This document shows, one piece after another, positions 42,502 to 51,328 of a stretch of DNA of 64,000 bases. The position numbers and the translations under genes were made by a program. How positions within the stretch are numbered: position 1 is the first letter of the stretch; each line of letters opens with the position of its first letter. The DNA comes from VAZQ01 sp963753575 (GTDB taxonomy: Bacteria; Pseudomonadota; Alphaproteobacteria; Rhizobiales; Xanthobacteraceae): positions 310,001 through 374,000 of the forward strand of contig CAVWCR010000005.1 in assembly GCA_963753575.1 (NCBI GenBank), written 5' to 3'. The notes beneath the pieces are model-generated. The model saw nothing but the letters and a program-made list of their open reading frames with translations, ran no database searches and had not been told where the DNA came from.

Positions 42502-43317
42502 TCATTGAGGCAGGTAGTCGTTCGCCTCGATGAGCTTGAAGCCGGGTGTCTCGCTGACGCATTGGCGCAGGAGGAAGGAATGGGAGGCGCCGAAGAAGAC
42601 CGCCAGACGGTCACCCGGTCTGGCAGCCTCAATGATCTTGGCGCAGATGAGGATGTTGCGCCGATTCCATCCCGCCCAGTAATCGGCGCCAGGCTGCTCC
42701 TTGCCAGCGCCGATGGGCAGTACCATGCGATGGGTAAGGTGGTTATCCAAAATGTAGTCGGGATGGTTCATGCGACGGAGCACGGCCAGAATGCCGCGTG
42801 TCCTGAGCATCTCGGTTTCGGTCTCGGTCTGCGAATTCGCCTTGACGTTCAAAGCATCCAGCACGGCTTTCTTGCCGTGTGCTGCCGCAAAATCGAAAAG
42901 CGGGCGCAAGTCGAAAGACATCGCTGTATCAGATGCATGCACCTTCACAAGACCGAGGTGTTTTGCCAACCGGAACCCCACCTGCACGATTTCGTTGCGG
43001 TCGGATTGAAGCTCGCCGGCACGGTATCGCGCGTAATCCGCCGCCAAGTCACGCTCGCTTTCCACGTGCACCTGTGTCGGCTTGAAGCGGGCAAGACCCT
43101 CCGTCAGGCGAGCAATCTCCGCTTGATACCGCGGCTGGAGGACGTCAGGCACCCGCATGTCGTGGAGATCAAGGCCGGGATTGGCCATGTGCATCACCCC
43201 AACGATCATGACTTCAGTCGGCGCATCCGCAGCGCGCACAGCGTCCGTCAATATCAAAGGGGCGATGCCTACGACGGCTGGAAGTATCGTAGCGGCTCCC
43301 GCGATGCGCATGGCCAT
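42502..43317 (-). CDS. exported TraB/GumN-like protein (DUF5694 type)
   Basis: This 271-residue protein has an N-terminal signal (PLILTDAVRAA) and motifs reminiscent of the DUF5694/TraB-GumN superfamily: VMIVGVMHMANPG (the His-containing first motif), THVHVESE-like QVHVESERDLAADY, and near the end VFFGASHSFLLRQCV. These motifs form a candidate metal- or Glu-based active site of unknown reaction. It is flanked by R1 copy 2 and a further palindrome. I do not infer a pathway role. Confidence 0.7.
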   Translation of the reverse strand: MAMRIAGAATILPAVVGIAPLILTDAVRAADAPTEVMIVGVMHMANPGLDLHDMRVPDVLQPRYQAEIARLTEGLARFKPTQVHVESERDLAADYARYRAGELQSDRNEIVQVGFRLAKHLGLVKVHASDTAMSFDLRPLFDFAAAHGKKAVLDALNVKANSQTETETEMLRTRGILAVLRRMNHPDYILDNHLTHRMVLPIGAGKEQPGADYWAGWNRRNILICAKIIEAARPGDRLAVFFGASHSFLLRQCVSETPGFKLIEANDYLPQ

Positions 43318-43485
43318 CGACTCCGCCTACAGCAAACTACCGCAAAGAAGTCCAGGCCCGGCGAGCGTAGCGGTTGAAAAGACTGGCGGCAACCGGCCGA
43401 ATATATGCGCTCGGCCACGGTGGCCGCTCACTATAGTACCGCGCGCCAAATCGAATGACGGTTCGTTGGATGCGAGTTGGTCGCT

Positions 43486-43559
43486 AGTGTTCCGATCCCG
43501 GAGTCCGCATCTCGGATTCGCGGCAAAAATGATGCGGACTTCTGAACCGCCACACTAGC
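43486..43559. repeat. single palindrome related in design to R1
   Basis: Outer arms CTAGTG/CACTAG and inner arms GTCCGCAT/ATGCGGAC. It shares the CTAGTG end and the AAGTCCG-like inner arm with R1 module B but is otherwise different; it may be a third module type. The right end overlaps the stop of the small secreted protein gene. Confidence 0.6.
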
Positions 43560-43794
43560 AGCCGCGGCAGATCGTGAGCTTGGAGTTCAGGTCACCCTCG
43601 ATCCGTCGTGCGAGCTCATTCAGATCTGTTCCTGCCAGCCGGCCGGAACGTGCCAGCTCCACGTCGCGAACCGATGGCTGCCGATGTCCAATTGGCGCTG
43701 GATGTTTGGCAAAGACGTCCGTGATTGCAGGCTCCGCGCTGGCGCAGACCGACCCGACGGCGAAGAACCCAAATGCCAGAACAATTGATCTCAC
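43555..43794 (-). CDS. small secreted protein
   Basis: This 79-residue protein has a clear signal peptide (LAFGFFAVGSVCASA) and a short mature part ending TICRGC. The CRGC pair could form a disulfide or bind a metal. I do not recognise the family. Coding is supported by the signal peptide and a normal start; no strong ribosome-binding site is visible. Confidence 0.5.
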   Translation of the reverse strand: MRSIVLAFGFFAVGSVCASAEPAITDVFAKHPAPIGHRQPSVRDVELARSGRLAGTDLNELARRIEGDLNSKLTICRGC

Positions 43795-44030
43795 GGCCCA
43801 CGTCCTCTCGATGACGGACAGTCAGCTGGAGTTCGATCGCGCAACCACAAAGGTTACGGGTTCCCAAGGGGCACTCCAACGGGTGCGCGCGCGCCGGTTG
43901 TTTGGGGGGAATTAGGACAATCTTAGCCACGTTCGGCAGTCCGATGCCGGGGACGTGCATCCAAAGCATCTGCTTAAGGATGTCTATACAGCGGTTGTGC
44001 AGTCCTAGCGCGTCATTCGGAGAGACCGCA

Positions 44031-45293
44031 ATGGTCACGGGCAAGAACACGGACCTGCTGTACGGCTTGATCGCTTCGATGAGCCAGGCCACGCCTCAAA
44101 GCGGCATGGTCAAGCGCTCTCTGCAGGCCATCCGCGCCCATCTCGGCATGGAGGTCGCCTACGTTTCCGAGTTCGCCGGCGACCGCATCGTCTTTCGGGA
44201 AATCGATGCGCCGGGCCTCAAGGACATGATCAAGCCTGGCGATTCCCGCTCGATCGATGAAGTCTATTGCCGGCATATCCTGGAAGGGCGTCTACCGGAG
44301 CTCATTCCGGATACCGCGGCCGAACCCCTCGCGATGGCGATGCCGATCACGCATGCGGTTCCGATCGGCAAGCATATGAGCGTCCCGATCAGGATGCGAG
44401 ACGGCAGTGTGTTTGGGATGTTCTGCTGCCTCGGGTTCAAGGCCGATAATTCGCTGCATGAGCGCGACCTGCAGATGATGAAGGTGTTTGCCGAGCTTGC
44501 GGCTTTTGAGATCAGTCGCGAGCTCGAAGCGGCCAAGATGGGAAAGGAAAAGGAAGACCGTATCCGGACCGTGATCGAGAAGAACCAGATTGCGATGGTC
44601 TATCAGCCGATCTGGGATCTCACGAGCCACAGTCCGGTGGGCTTCGAATGCCTGGCCCGCTTTACGGGCGGACCGACCCGATCGCCCGACAAGTGGTTCA
44701 TGGAAGCCGCCGAGATTGGGCTCGGCACGTTGCTGGAGCTTGCCGCGATCCGGCTTGCGCAATCCTCGCTTCCGTCGTTTCCCGCCAATATCTATCTTGC
44801 GGTCAACGCGTCTCCGAAAACGATCCTGAGCGGCGAGCTGGCTGACACGCTCGACGTAGTGCGGGCAGAGCGGATCGTTCTGGAGATCACCGAGCATGCC
44901 CACGTCGAGGACTATGAGGGCCTCTTGCGCGCGCTCGAGCCTCTGCGCAGCCGAGGGATACGGCTTGCGGTGGACGACGCGGGGGCCGGGTTTTCCAGCC
45001 TGCAACATATTCTGCAGCTGCGGCCCGACCTGATCAAACTCGACATGGCGCTGACGCGGCATATCAATCTCGATCCGGCGCGTCGGGCGCTGGCGTCTGC
45101 GCTCGTCGCCTTTGCGCGCAATACCAACAGCCGCATCATCGCCGAAGGCGTGGAGACGGCGTCCGAATTGGAAGCCCTGCGGAACATTGGAATCGAAAAG
45201 GCGCAAGGATACTTCCTCGGCCGCCCGATGCCGTTCGACGACGCCACCAAGCTGATCAATCAAGACATGCGGGCGGCCAATCGCGTGGCCTAG
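44031..45293 (+). CDS. GAF-EAL protein, candidate cyclic-di-GMP phosphodiesterase
   Basis: This 420-residue protein has an N-terminal GAF-like sensor (about residues 15-165, VAYVSEFAGDRIVFREID) and a C-terminal EAL domain (about 185-405). The EAL motif appears as FECLARF. Other catalytic positions are present: VNASP, LEITEH, DDAGAGFSSLQH, IKLD and AEGVET. The usual DDFGTG is DDAGAG here, which still keeps both Asp. Activity is likely. GGAGAGAC precedes the ATG at 44031; longer upstream frames lack coding character. It probably links a small-molecule or redox signal to cyclic-di-GMP level. Confidence 0.9.
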   Translation: MVTGKNTDLLYGLIASMSQATPQSGMVKRSLQAIRAHLGMEVAYVSEFAGDRIVFREIDAPGLKDMIKPGDSRSIDEVYCRHILEGRLPELIPDTAAEPLAMAMPITHAVPIGKHMSVPIRMRDGSVFGMFCCLGFKADNSLHERDLQMMKVFAELAAFEISRELEAAKMGKEKEDRIRTVIEKNQIAMVYQPIWDLTSHSPVGFECLARFTGGPTRSPDKWFMEAAEIGLGTLLELAAIRLAQSSLPSFPANIYLAVNASPKTILSGELADTLDVVRAERIVLEITEHAHVEDYEGLLRALEPLRSRGIRLAVDDAGAGFSSLQHILQLRPDLIKLDMALTRHINLDPARRALASALVAFARNTNSRIIAEGVETASELEALRNIGIEKAQGYFLGRPMPFDDATKLINQDMRAANRVA

Positions 45294-45396
45294 AACAAGA
45301 TCGCTTTGGATTGAATTGCGGTCTGCAACTTTTCGGGATCGTGCTCTGGCGGCCGCTAGGCCTGCGCCATTCTCTTCTCCAGCCGGCCGTGCGCGG

Positions 45397-45600
45397 TGTG
45401 TTTATGTGCTCGAGGGCAAGGCGGTCTATCGCCTCAATCAGGACTGGGTCGAGGTCGAAGCCGGCGACTTCATGTGGCTGCGGGCATTCTGTCCGCAAGC
45501 CTGCTATGCGGGCGGCCCGGGGCCGTTCCGCTATCTCCTCTACAAGGACGTCAATCGGCACATGAATCTCGACCCGTTCAGGCGCAGCGCCGGCGATTGA
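45397..45600 (+). pseudogene. C-terminal remnant of (S)-ureidoglycine aminohydrolase (allE-like)
   Basis: The readable segment VYVLEGKAVYRLNQDW, VEAGDFMWLRAFCPQACYAG and PFRYLLYKDVNRHMN matches the second cupin of ureidoglycine aminohydrolase, a purine-ureide breakdown enzyme. Only about 65 residues remain from a protein of about 260-280; the upstream part is absent and replaced by unrelated DNA, with no proper start. It is best viewed as a decayed gene. Family assignment rests on memory of the conserved C-terminal motif and is fairly confident. Confidence 0.7.
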
Positions 45601-45613
45601 CTGAAGCGGGATG

Positions 45614-45637
45614 CTGCAGCTCAAGTTCCGTTGAGCT
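45614..45637. terminator. hairpin at convergent gene ends
   Basis: GCAGCTCAA and TTGAGCTGC arms with a six-base loop lie at the end of the ABC ATPase gene and just after the allE remnant. It could terminate one or both transcripts; no U-tract is present. Confidence 0.4.
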
Positions 45638-46349
45638 GCCGTGCGATCTCGTCGCGCAGCGCAGCAAGCTCCGCGGGCGTGCGCTTGGCGCGCGGCCGTT
45701 CGATCGGCAGCTCGGCAATTACGCGGGCAGGGCTCGGCGACAGCAGGAACAGCCGATCGGCGAGCCCGATCGCTTCCTCGACATTGTGGGTCACGAGCAG
45801 CGTGGTGACCGGCCGCCGGCTGACCAGCTCGGCAAGCTCGTCGCGCAGCCGCATCGCCAAGGCATCGTCGAGCGACACGAACGGCTCGTCGAGCAAAAGC
45901 ACGTCTGGGCCGACCGCAAAGGCACGTGCGAGCGCCACGCGCCGGGCGAGCCCGAGCGAAAGCTCGCCCGGAAAGTGGTGCCGGTGCGCCTCGAGCCCGA
46001 GCGTACCGAACAGCGTGCTGAGCTCGGCGTCCGTCGCCTGTGGTGCGGCGAGCCGCACGTTCTGCTCAAGCGTACGCCAGGGGAGCAGCCGCGGCTCCTG
46101 AAACACCATGCCGAGCCGCCCGTGGTCGGGCAGCCGCACGCGCCCATCATAGTCGTTGTCGAGCCCGGCGATGATCCGCAACAGCGTGGTCTTGCCGCAG
46201 CCCGAGGGGCCGACCAGCGCGCCGACTTCGCCGCGCCCGAGCGATAGGGTGAGTCCCTCGAGCACGCACTGGCTCCCGCCGGCGGCGGCGCTGAAGGCCT
46301 TGTGCTTGATCGAGACTTCAAGCCGTCCTGGGACGCCAGCGGGTGACAT
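45621..46349 (-). CDS. ABC transporter ATP-binding protein, SsuB/ThiZ-like with altered signature
   Basis: This 242-residue ATPase has Walker A GPSGCGKTTLLR, Q-loop FQEPRLLPWRT, Walker B LLLDEPFVSLDD and switch VTHNVEEA. The signature reads LSLGLARRVALARA instead of the usual LSGGQ/LSGGM, so the second Gly of the motif is kept but the first is Leu; this may lower activity or be a subfamily trait. The ATG at 46349 overlaps the end of the permease gene by 32 bases. It is the last gene of the cluster that begins with the PQQ dehydrogenase. Confidence 0.88.
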   Translation of the reverse strand: MSPAGVPGRLEVSIKHKAFSAAAGGSQCVLEGLTLSLGRGEVGALVGPSGCGKTTLLRIIAGLDNDYDGRVRLPDHGRLGMVFQEPRLLPWRTLEQNVRLAAPQATDAELSTLFGTLGLEAHRHHFPGELSLGLARRVALARAFAVGPDVLLLDEPFVSLDDALAMRLRDELAELVSRRPVTTLLVTHNVEEAIGLADRLFLLSPSPARVIAELPIERPRAKRTPAELAALRDEIARQLNGT

Positions 46350-47058
46350 GTCGTTCAAGTGGCTGCACCAGGAACGTTTCGATCACCAGCATGACGGCGA
46401 CGAAGGCGAGAGCATAGGCCAGAATCTTGGTCACGTCGAACAGCTGGAACGCGGTCCCAATCTCGAATCCCACGCCGTTGGGGCGCCCGAGCAGCTCGAC
46501 GATGAGCACGATCTTCCAGACCAGCGATAGCCCGGAGCGGGCCGCTGCCGCAAGGTAGGGCGCAAGCTGCGGCAGCACGACGTGGCGCATGCGCACCCAT
46601 GGCCCCATGCGGAACACCTGCGCCATCTCGTCAAGCCCGCGGTCGAGCGAGCGCGCGCCTTCGCGCACCGTGACCATCGCGATCGGCAGCTTGTTGAGTG
46701 CGACCGCCGCGACCGCTGCGGTCTCGGTGAGGCCGGCCCAGACATAGGCCAGCACGATGATGACCAGCGCCGGCAGGTTGAGCAGCACGACGAGCCACGG
46801 ATCGCCGAGCCGGTCCGCGATCTGGAACCGCCCCATGAGCAGGCCGATGACCGAGCCCAGCGTCATCGCGATCCCAAAGGCGACCACGACCCGTGCGAGC
46901 GTGGCACCGAGATTGAAGGCGAGCGCGCCCGAGCGAGCTTCGCTCATGATCATGAGCGCGACCGACTGCGGGTCGGGCAGCATGCGCGGCCCCGCGAGCT
47001 GCGAGCCCACGTACCAGGCGGCGATCATCAGCGCGAGCGAGATGAGCCGCAATGCCAC
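46318..47058 (-). CDS. ABC transporter permease, SsuC type
   Basis: This 246-residue inner-membrane permease has about six hydrophobic segments and an EAA-like coupling loop (LDRGLDEMAQVFRMGPWVRM). The start is taken as GTG at 47058, immediately after the stop of the binding protein at 47061. A longer frame upstream overlaps that gene and is rejected. It works with the ATPase at 45621 and the binding protein at 47061. Confidence 0.85.
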   Translation of the reverse strand: MALRLISLALMIAAWYVGSQLAGPRMLPDPQSVALMIMSEARSGALAFNLGATLARVVVAFGIAMTLGSVIGLLMGRFQIADRLGDPWLVVLLNLPALVIIVLAYVWAGLTETAAVAAVALNKLPIAMVTVREGARSLDRGLDEMAQVFRMGPWVRMRHVVLPQLAPYLAAAARSGLSLVWKIVLIVELLGRPNGVGFEIGTAFQLFDVTKILAYALAFVAVMLVIETFLVQPLERHVTRWRPRTA

Positions 47059-47060
47059 GC

Positions 47061-48024
47061 CTACGTCCCCGGCCGGTAGAACGTGCCGCGGTCGAGCTCT
47101 CGCGCCGGGCCCACCAGCTCGGCGCCGCCGACCTCGGCCAGGACGCCGTAGAGTGCCCGCGCATCGGCTTCCTCCTCGGCGATCGGCCGGCGGAAAATAC
47201 CTTCGGCGTAGCGATGGCGATAGATCGCGAGCGCGGCCGGATCGCGCACGCCGATGCGCGGCGCCAGCCGTTGCCATTCGGCCTCGGACGTGGCGAGGAT
47301 TTCCTTCGCTTGCCGGGCCGCGTCGAGGAAGCGATTGATCGCCGACTTGTTCTTGGCGCCCCACGTGGCGTCAAAGGTGTAGCCGACGATCGCCACCGGG
47401 GCCTTGGCGCCGAGCTTGCGCATGACGTCCTCGACCGCGATGGCGCGCTTGAAGCCCTTGCTTTCGAGATCGGCGCAGAAATTCCAGAAAGTCAGCGTCG
47501 CGTCCTGTTCACCCTGCAGCGCCTTGTGCGACAGAAGCGGCGGCGCGCCGTAGACGACCGTCGTCTGCCGTCGCAGGTCGAGGTCGGAGCGGCGCGCAAG
47601 CCCCTGCAGCAGGAGCCAGCTCTTGTCGAGCGGCCCGCCCGCAATGGCGAGCTTCTTACCCTTGAGGTCGGGGATGCTTTTGATCGTGGAGTTCGCCGGC
47701 ACCATCACGGCGCCGAGCGTCGACGACGAAGGATAGAACACGAGCTTGTCGCCGAACGAGCGCTCGCGCGCCACCCATAGCCAGTCCGACAGCATTACGT
47801 CGGCCGAGCCACCCTTGACGGCGATCTTGCCAGCCTCGGTTGAAGCAAGCTCAAGCCGCTCGATCTGCAGGTTGGCCTTACGGTCGAGGCCATGAGTTCT
47901 TGATGATGTCGAGCTCCCAGGCGAGCGTGCCGGTGCGCTGTACCGCGATGCGGATGCGGTCGGCGGCGGTGGCGCTCGACGTGGCGAGCGCCATGGCGGC
48001 AGCGAGGGCGAAGCCCACCAGCAC
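47061..48024 (-). pseudogene. ABC substrate-binding protein, NMT1/SsuA type, frameshifted
   Basis: The N-terminal frame gives a signal peptide and mature start (ALATSSATAADRIRIAVQRTG, partly shown) up to LDIIKN near base 47896, then soon meets a stop. The rest (HGLDRKANLQIERLELAST, KIAVKGGSADVMLSDW, to FYRPGT) lies in another frame. One extra T near 47895 explains the break; removing it restores a normal protein of about 320 residues. The start is uncertain: GTG at 48024 or 48018. It lies downstream of the PQQ dehydrogenase and overlaps or abuts the permease, so the three ABC genes form one unit. It is either a recent pseudogene or a sequence error. Confidence 0.78.
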
Positions 48025-48033
48025 TTTCCTGCG

Positions 48034-48142
48034 GTCGTGTGCGCGTAAGCTGGGACCTATACGCCATGTCCTCGCAATGTGGTGCGATAGGTGAAACATC
48101 GAAAGCCCCGTGGTTATGGGCCCCCGCTTTCGCGGGGGCGAC
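48034..48142. repeat. palindromic repeat R3, copy c (diverged)
   Basis: The ends are GTCGTGTGCGCGTAAGCTGG and CCCCCGCTTTCGCGGGGGCGAC. The centre (CTATACGCCATGTCCTCGCA) is recognisable as the copy b arrangement. It sits between the PQQ dehydrogenase and the binding protein gene and may carry the latter's translation-start region. Confidence 0.7.
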
Positions 48143-48182
48143 AACAAGGAGATCGGATTCACACGATACCTCGCAAGAGTTT

Positions 48183-50312
48183 TTAATGCGCCCCCGGTTG
48201 CATCTGCATCTGCGGGCGCGGCGTTGACGGTCCCTCCACCACGGTCGGTGGTGCTCCCGCCACCGCCTGCCCGGTCACGATGATCTGGCCGATCATCGAG
48301 GGATGTGGCGTGCAGGTGTAAGTGTAGGTGCCGGGGCGGTTGAAGGTGACGGTGGCGGATTCGCCTTTGGTAAGCAGGCCGGTGTCCCATCCGCCGCCTT
48401 CCGGCGATGTCGCGTTATGCGGTTGCGCACCATTGTTGGTGAACTTCACCTTGGTTCCGGCCGCGACCGTCGTGCGCAGTGGCCCGTAGGTGTAGTCGGC
48501 GATCCTGATCTCGTTCGTCCGTGCTATTGGCCCGCTAAAGCCGACCACGTTGATCGGCGGCCGCGGTGCCGCAAATGGCTTGAGCCGGTCGCCGGGCGAG
48601 CCCTTGAGCGAGAATGCCCAGATCATGTCGCTGTTGGACGACGAGGTCTGGATCGAGACCCCGCCGGCTGCGATCGCGACATATTGCGTGCCGTCGATCT
48701 CGTAGGTGATGGCCGGCGCGTCGGCGCCGGCGCCGGTCTGCCATTGCCACAGCAATGCGCCCGAGCGCGCGTCATAGGCCTGGAAGTTGCCGTCCGGCTC
48801 GCCGTGGAAGACGAGGTCGCCGGCGGTCGCGAGCGCGCCTGAGCCCTGTCCGATCGAATAGGGCCGGCGTTGCTGCCAGGCGATCTTATTGGTGCGGGCA
48901 TCGACCGCGGTCAGCGTGCCGCCGTATTTGGCGCCGAGCGGCGGGCCCACCGTCTTGCCGAGACCGCGCAGGATGCGGCTCTGCGGACGATCGGCCGCGG
49001 CCACATAGAAGTAGCCGGTGCGCGGGCTGAACGCCATCGGGGCCCAGTTCGGTCCGCCATTGCCGCCCGGCGACATCAGGAGCGGCTGGTCATAGATCAC
49101 GCCGAAGATGCACTTGGTGACCCAAGGAGAGAGCGGCTGCGGACACTGCGGCATCACCGCATCGCCGCGCGGGATGGGTTGCGTCGGCGAAGAGGCGACG
49201 CGTGCATCGACTTCGACCGGCTTCTCGTCGATGCCGATCAGGGGCTTTCCGTTGGTGCGGTCGAGGATGTAGATCCAGCCGGTCTTGCAGGCCTCCGCGA
49301 TGCCCTTGCGCGGCGTGCCCTCGTAGACCTGATCGAACAGGACGACCGGCGAAGGGCAGTCGAAGTCCCACAGGTCGTGATGCACCTGCTGGAAGTGCCA
49401 GGCGTATTTGCCTTCCAGCGTCACCGCCACGATCGAGGAGGAGAACAGGTTGTTGCCCGGGCGGTCGCGGCCCATGCCGCCGGCCTCAGGTCCCGGATTG
49501 CCGGTCGAGAAATAGATGAGGCCGAGATCGGGATCGATCGCAGGCGTCTGCCAGATGGCGGCGCCGCCGACCTTCCAGGCATTGGCGCGCTTGGGATCCG
49601 GATCGTCCGGCTTCGGCCAAGTGTCGGAGCCGAACTCGCCCGGCGCCGGCACGGTCCAGAACCGCCACTTCTCCTGGCCGGTCTTGGCGTCGAGCGCGGC
49701 CAGGAACCCGCGCGCCGTGCGGTCGCCGCCGGAAATGCCGGAATAGACCATGCCGTTGTGATAGAGCGGCGCCGCCGTGATGGTGTAGCCCTCCTGCCAG
49801 CGGCCGATCTGCGTCTTCCAGGCCTCCTTGCCGGTCCTGGCGTCGAGCGCCACGACGTTGCCGTCGAGATAGCCGAGGAACACCTTGCCGTCGCCGACCG
49901 CGACGCCGCGATTGTCCCAGCCGCAGCACACTTTGCTGATGTTCTGGTCGATCCCGGAGCGGTGCTCCCAGATCAGCGCGCCGGTCTTGGCATCGAGCGC
50001 AAAAACGTCGTCGTTGCCGGATGCGACATACATGACGCCGTCTTTGACGATCGGCGTGCCTTCAAGCGAGTACTTCCTGCCCAGCCCCGAACCCAGGTGC
50101 ACCACCCAGGCGCCCTTAAGGTTCTTCACGTTGTCGCGGTTGATCTGGGTGGTCGTCGAATAGCGGCTGTTGCCCCAGTCTCCGCCGATGGTGGGCCACT
50201 CCTCACCGGCAGACTTGCGCAGGTCGGGTGCCTGCTGGGCGATGCCCGCGGCAGGGATCGTGGACGGTATGACAATGGCGCAGGCTAGCGCTGCCAGCCA
50301 ATTTCGGCGCAT
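48183..50312 (-). CDS. PQQ-dependent dehydrogenase fused to an amicyanin-like blue-copper domain
   Basis: This 709-residue periplasmic protein has signal peptide IPSTIPAAGIAQ. An eight-bladed PQQ propeller covers about residues 30-570, with the adjacent-cysteine pair KVCCGWDNRG (Cys129-Cys130) that covers PQQ in methanol/ethanol dehydrogenases, and QQVHHDLWDFDCPSP carrying the candidate catalytic Asp. A cupredoxin domain follows at about residues 598-681, with AQPHNATSP (His632) and YTCTPHPSMIGQ (Cys667, His670, Met673), the full type-1 copper ligand set in amicyanin spacing. Quinohaemoproteins carry cytochrome c in this position; here copper would take the electrons. GGGAGGAA precedes the ATG at 50312. 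The ABC genes downstream may import the alcohol or a cofactor. Confidence 0.92.
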   Translation of the reverse strand: MRRNWLAALACAIVIPSTIPAAGIAQQAPDLRKSAGEEWPTIGGDWGNSRYSTTTQINRDNVKNLKGAWVVHLGSGLGRKYSLEGTPIVKDGVMYVASGNDDVFALDAKTGALIWEHRSGIDQNISKVCCGWDNRGVAVGDGKVFLGYLDGNVVALDARTGKEAWKTQIGRWQEGYTITAAPLYHNGMVYSGISGGDRTARGFLAALDAKTGQEKWRFWTVPAPGEFGSDTWPKPDDPDPKRANAWKVGGAAIWQTPAIDPDLGLIYFSTGNPGPEAGGMGRDRPGNNLFSSSIVAVTLEGKYAWHFQQVHHDLWDFDCPSPVVLFDQVYEGTPRKGIAEACKTGWIYILDRTNGKPLIGIDEKPVEVDARVASSPTQPIPRGDAVMPQCPQPLSPWVTKCIFGVIYDQPLLMSPGGNGGPNWAPMAFSPRTGYFYVAAADRPQSRILRGLGKTVGPPLGAKYGGTLTAVDARTNKIAWQQRRPYSIGQGSGALATAGDLVFHGEPDGNFQAYDARSGALLWQWQTGAGADAPAITYEIDGTQYVAIAAGGVSIQTSSSNSDMIWAFSLKGSPGDRLKPFAAPRPPINVVGFSGPIARTNEIRIADYTYGPLRTTVAAGTKVKFTNNGAQPHNATSPEGGGWDTGLLTKGESATVTFNRPGTYTYTCTPHPSMIGQIIVTGQAVAGAPPTVVEGPSTPRPQMQMQPGAH

Positions 50313-50493
50313 GGCGTTCCTCCCCCGGTCGGTTGTCCCACCCGCTGGCCCACGAGCGGCCCAACCGACGTCGAACATGATTATGGAGCGAACGATGCCA
50401 CAGCTTGCCCCCGTTGGAAACGTCGCAATGTCGCATAGCTCCGGCGTGCCGGGACATTGATGCCTTAGGCGCCAGCCGCTAGGCTTGCGGCTT

Positions 50494-51279
50494 ATGGACC
50501 AGCCCAATTTCTTTGGCGATTACGACACCCTTCTGGAACTCGTGCGCAATCGCATCAGCGTGCGCAGGCTCAAGCCGGATCCGATCCCGGACGAGTACGT
50601 CGACAAGATTCTGGAGATTGGCCGTTGGGCGATGTCGGGTGCCAACGGCCAGCCGTGGGAATTCGTGGTCGTCAAGGATCCGAAGATCAAAGAGGAACTG
50701 TTCCGCGTCTACGTCGAGGAGAACGCCGACTTCATCTATTGGATGGAGCAGCAGCGCGACTTCAAGCTGCGTCATCCCGCCTACCAGATGACGCAGGAGG
50801 ATGCGGTCGAGAAGCAGCGCAAAGGACAGGGCTGGTCGAAGGCGCCGGTGCTGATCGTGATCCTGGGCGACGGCCGCCGGCAATGGGCGACCGTGCAGGG
50901 CGCCCATACTTTCGGGCGCGGCCAGTCGCACCTCACCGACGGTCTCGCCAACACTGCGATGATGATGCACTTGGCAGCCGCCTCACTCGGGCTTGGCAGC
51001 CAGCACAACACAATTCACATCGAAGAACCGTTCAAGCGGGTGCTCGGCGTGCCGGCGTTGCTCACGTTCAATCTGATCATGCCAATCGGCTATCCGGATG
51101 TTCCGGCCAAGCCCGGCGTGCGCCGGCCGCTTGAGGACATGGTCCATTATGACATCTACGACATGTCGAAATACATGAGTAACGAAGAAGCCTTGAAGTA
51201 TCTCTATTCGCTTCGCGAAAAGACCGTCCCGGTGTATCGCAACTCCTATGTCGGCCAGTCACAGGAGACCAAGACGTAG
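50494..51279 (+). CDS. nitroreductase-family FMN oxidoreductase
   Basis: This 261-residue flavoprotein has the nitroreductase N-terminus LVRNRISVRRLKPDPIPDEY (FMN phosphate-binding Arg), RWAMSGANGQPWEFVVVKDP and the central AANTAMM-like ANTAMMMHLAAASLGLGSQH. Members reduce nitro groups or quinones, or carry out specialised dehalogenation and dehydrogenation. An insertion near residues 75-125 (NADFIYWMEQQRDFKLRHP) is longer than in minimal nitroreductases and may form a substrate lid. It is divergent from the PQQ dehydrogenase and is followed by R1 copy 3. Confidence 0.9.
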   Translation: MDQPNFFGDYDTLLELVRNRISVRRLKPDPIPDEYVDKILEIGRWAMSGANGQPWEFVVVKDPKIKEELFRVYVEENADFIYWMEQQRDFKLRHPAYQMTQEDAVEKQRKGQGWSKAPVLIVILGDGRRQWATVQGAHTFGRGQSHLTDGLANTAMMMHLAAASLGLGSQHNTIHIEEPFKRVLGVPALLTFNLIMPIGYPDVPAKPGVRRPLEDMVHYDIYDMSKYMSNEEALKYLYSLREKTVPVYRNSYVGQSQETKT

Positions 51280-51328
51280 GACGGCGTTCGCGCGGCGCCT
51301 GGACTTGTCCGTGCGAGTTGATCTCGGC

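Noticed and set aside
46318..47364. Longer permease with an extra 100 N-terminal residues
   Set aside because: The extension overlaps the binding-protein gene in another frame and is Arg-rich; the GTG at 47058 fits operon spacing.
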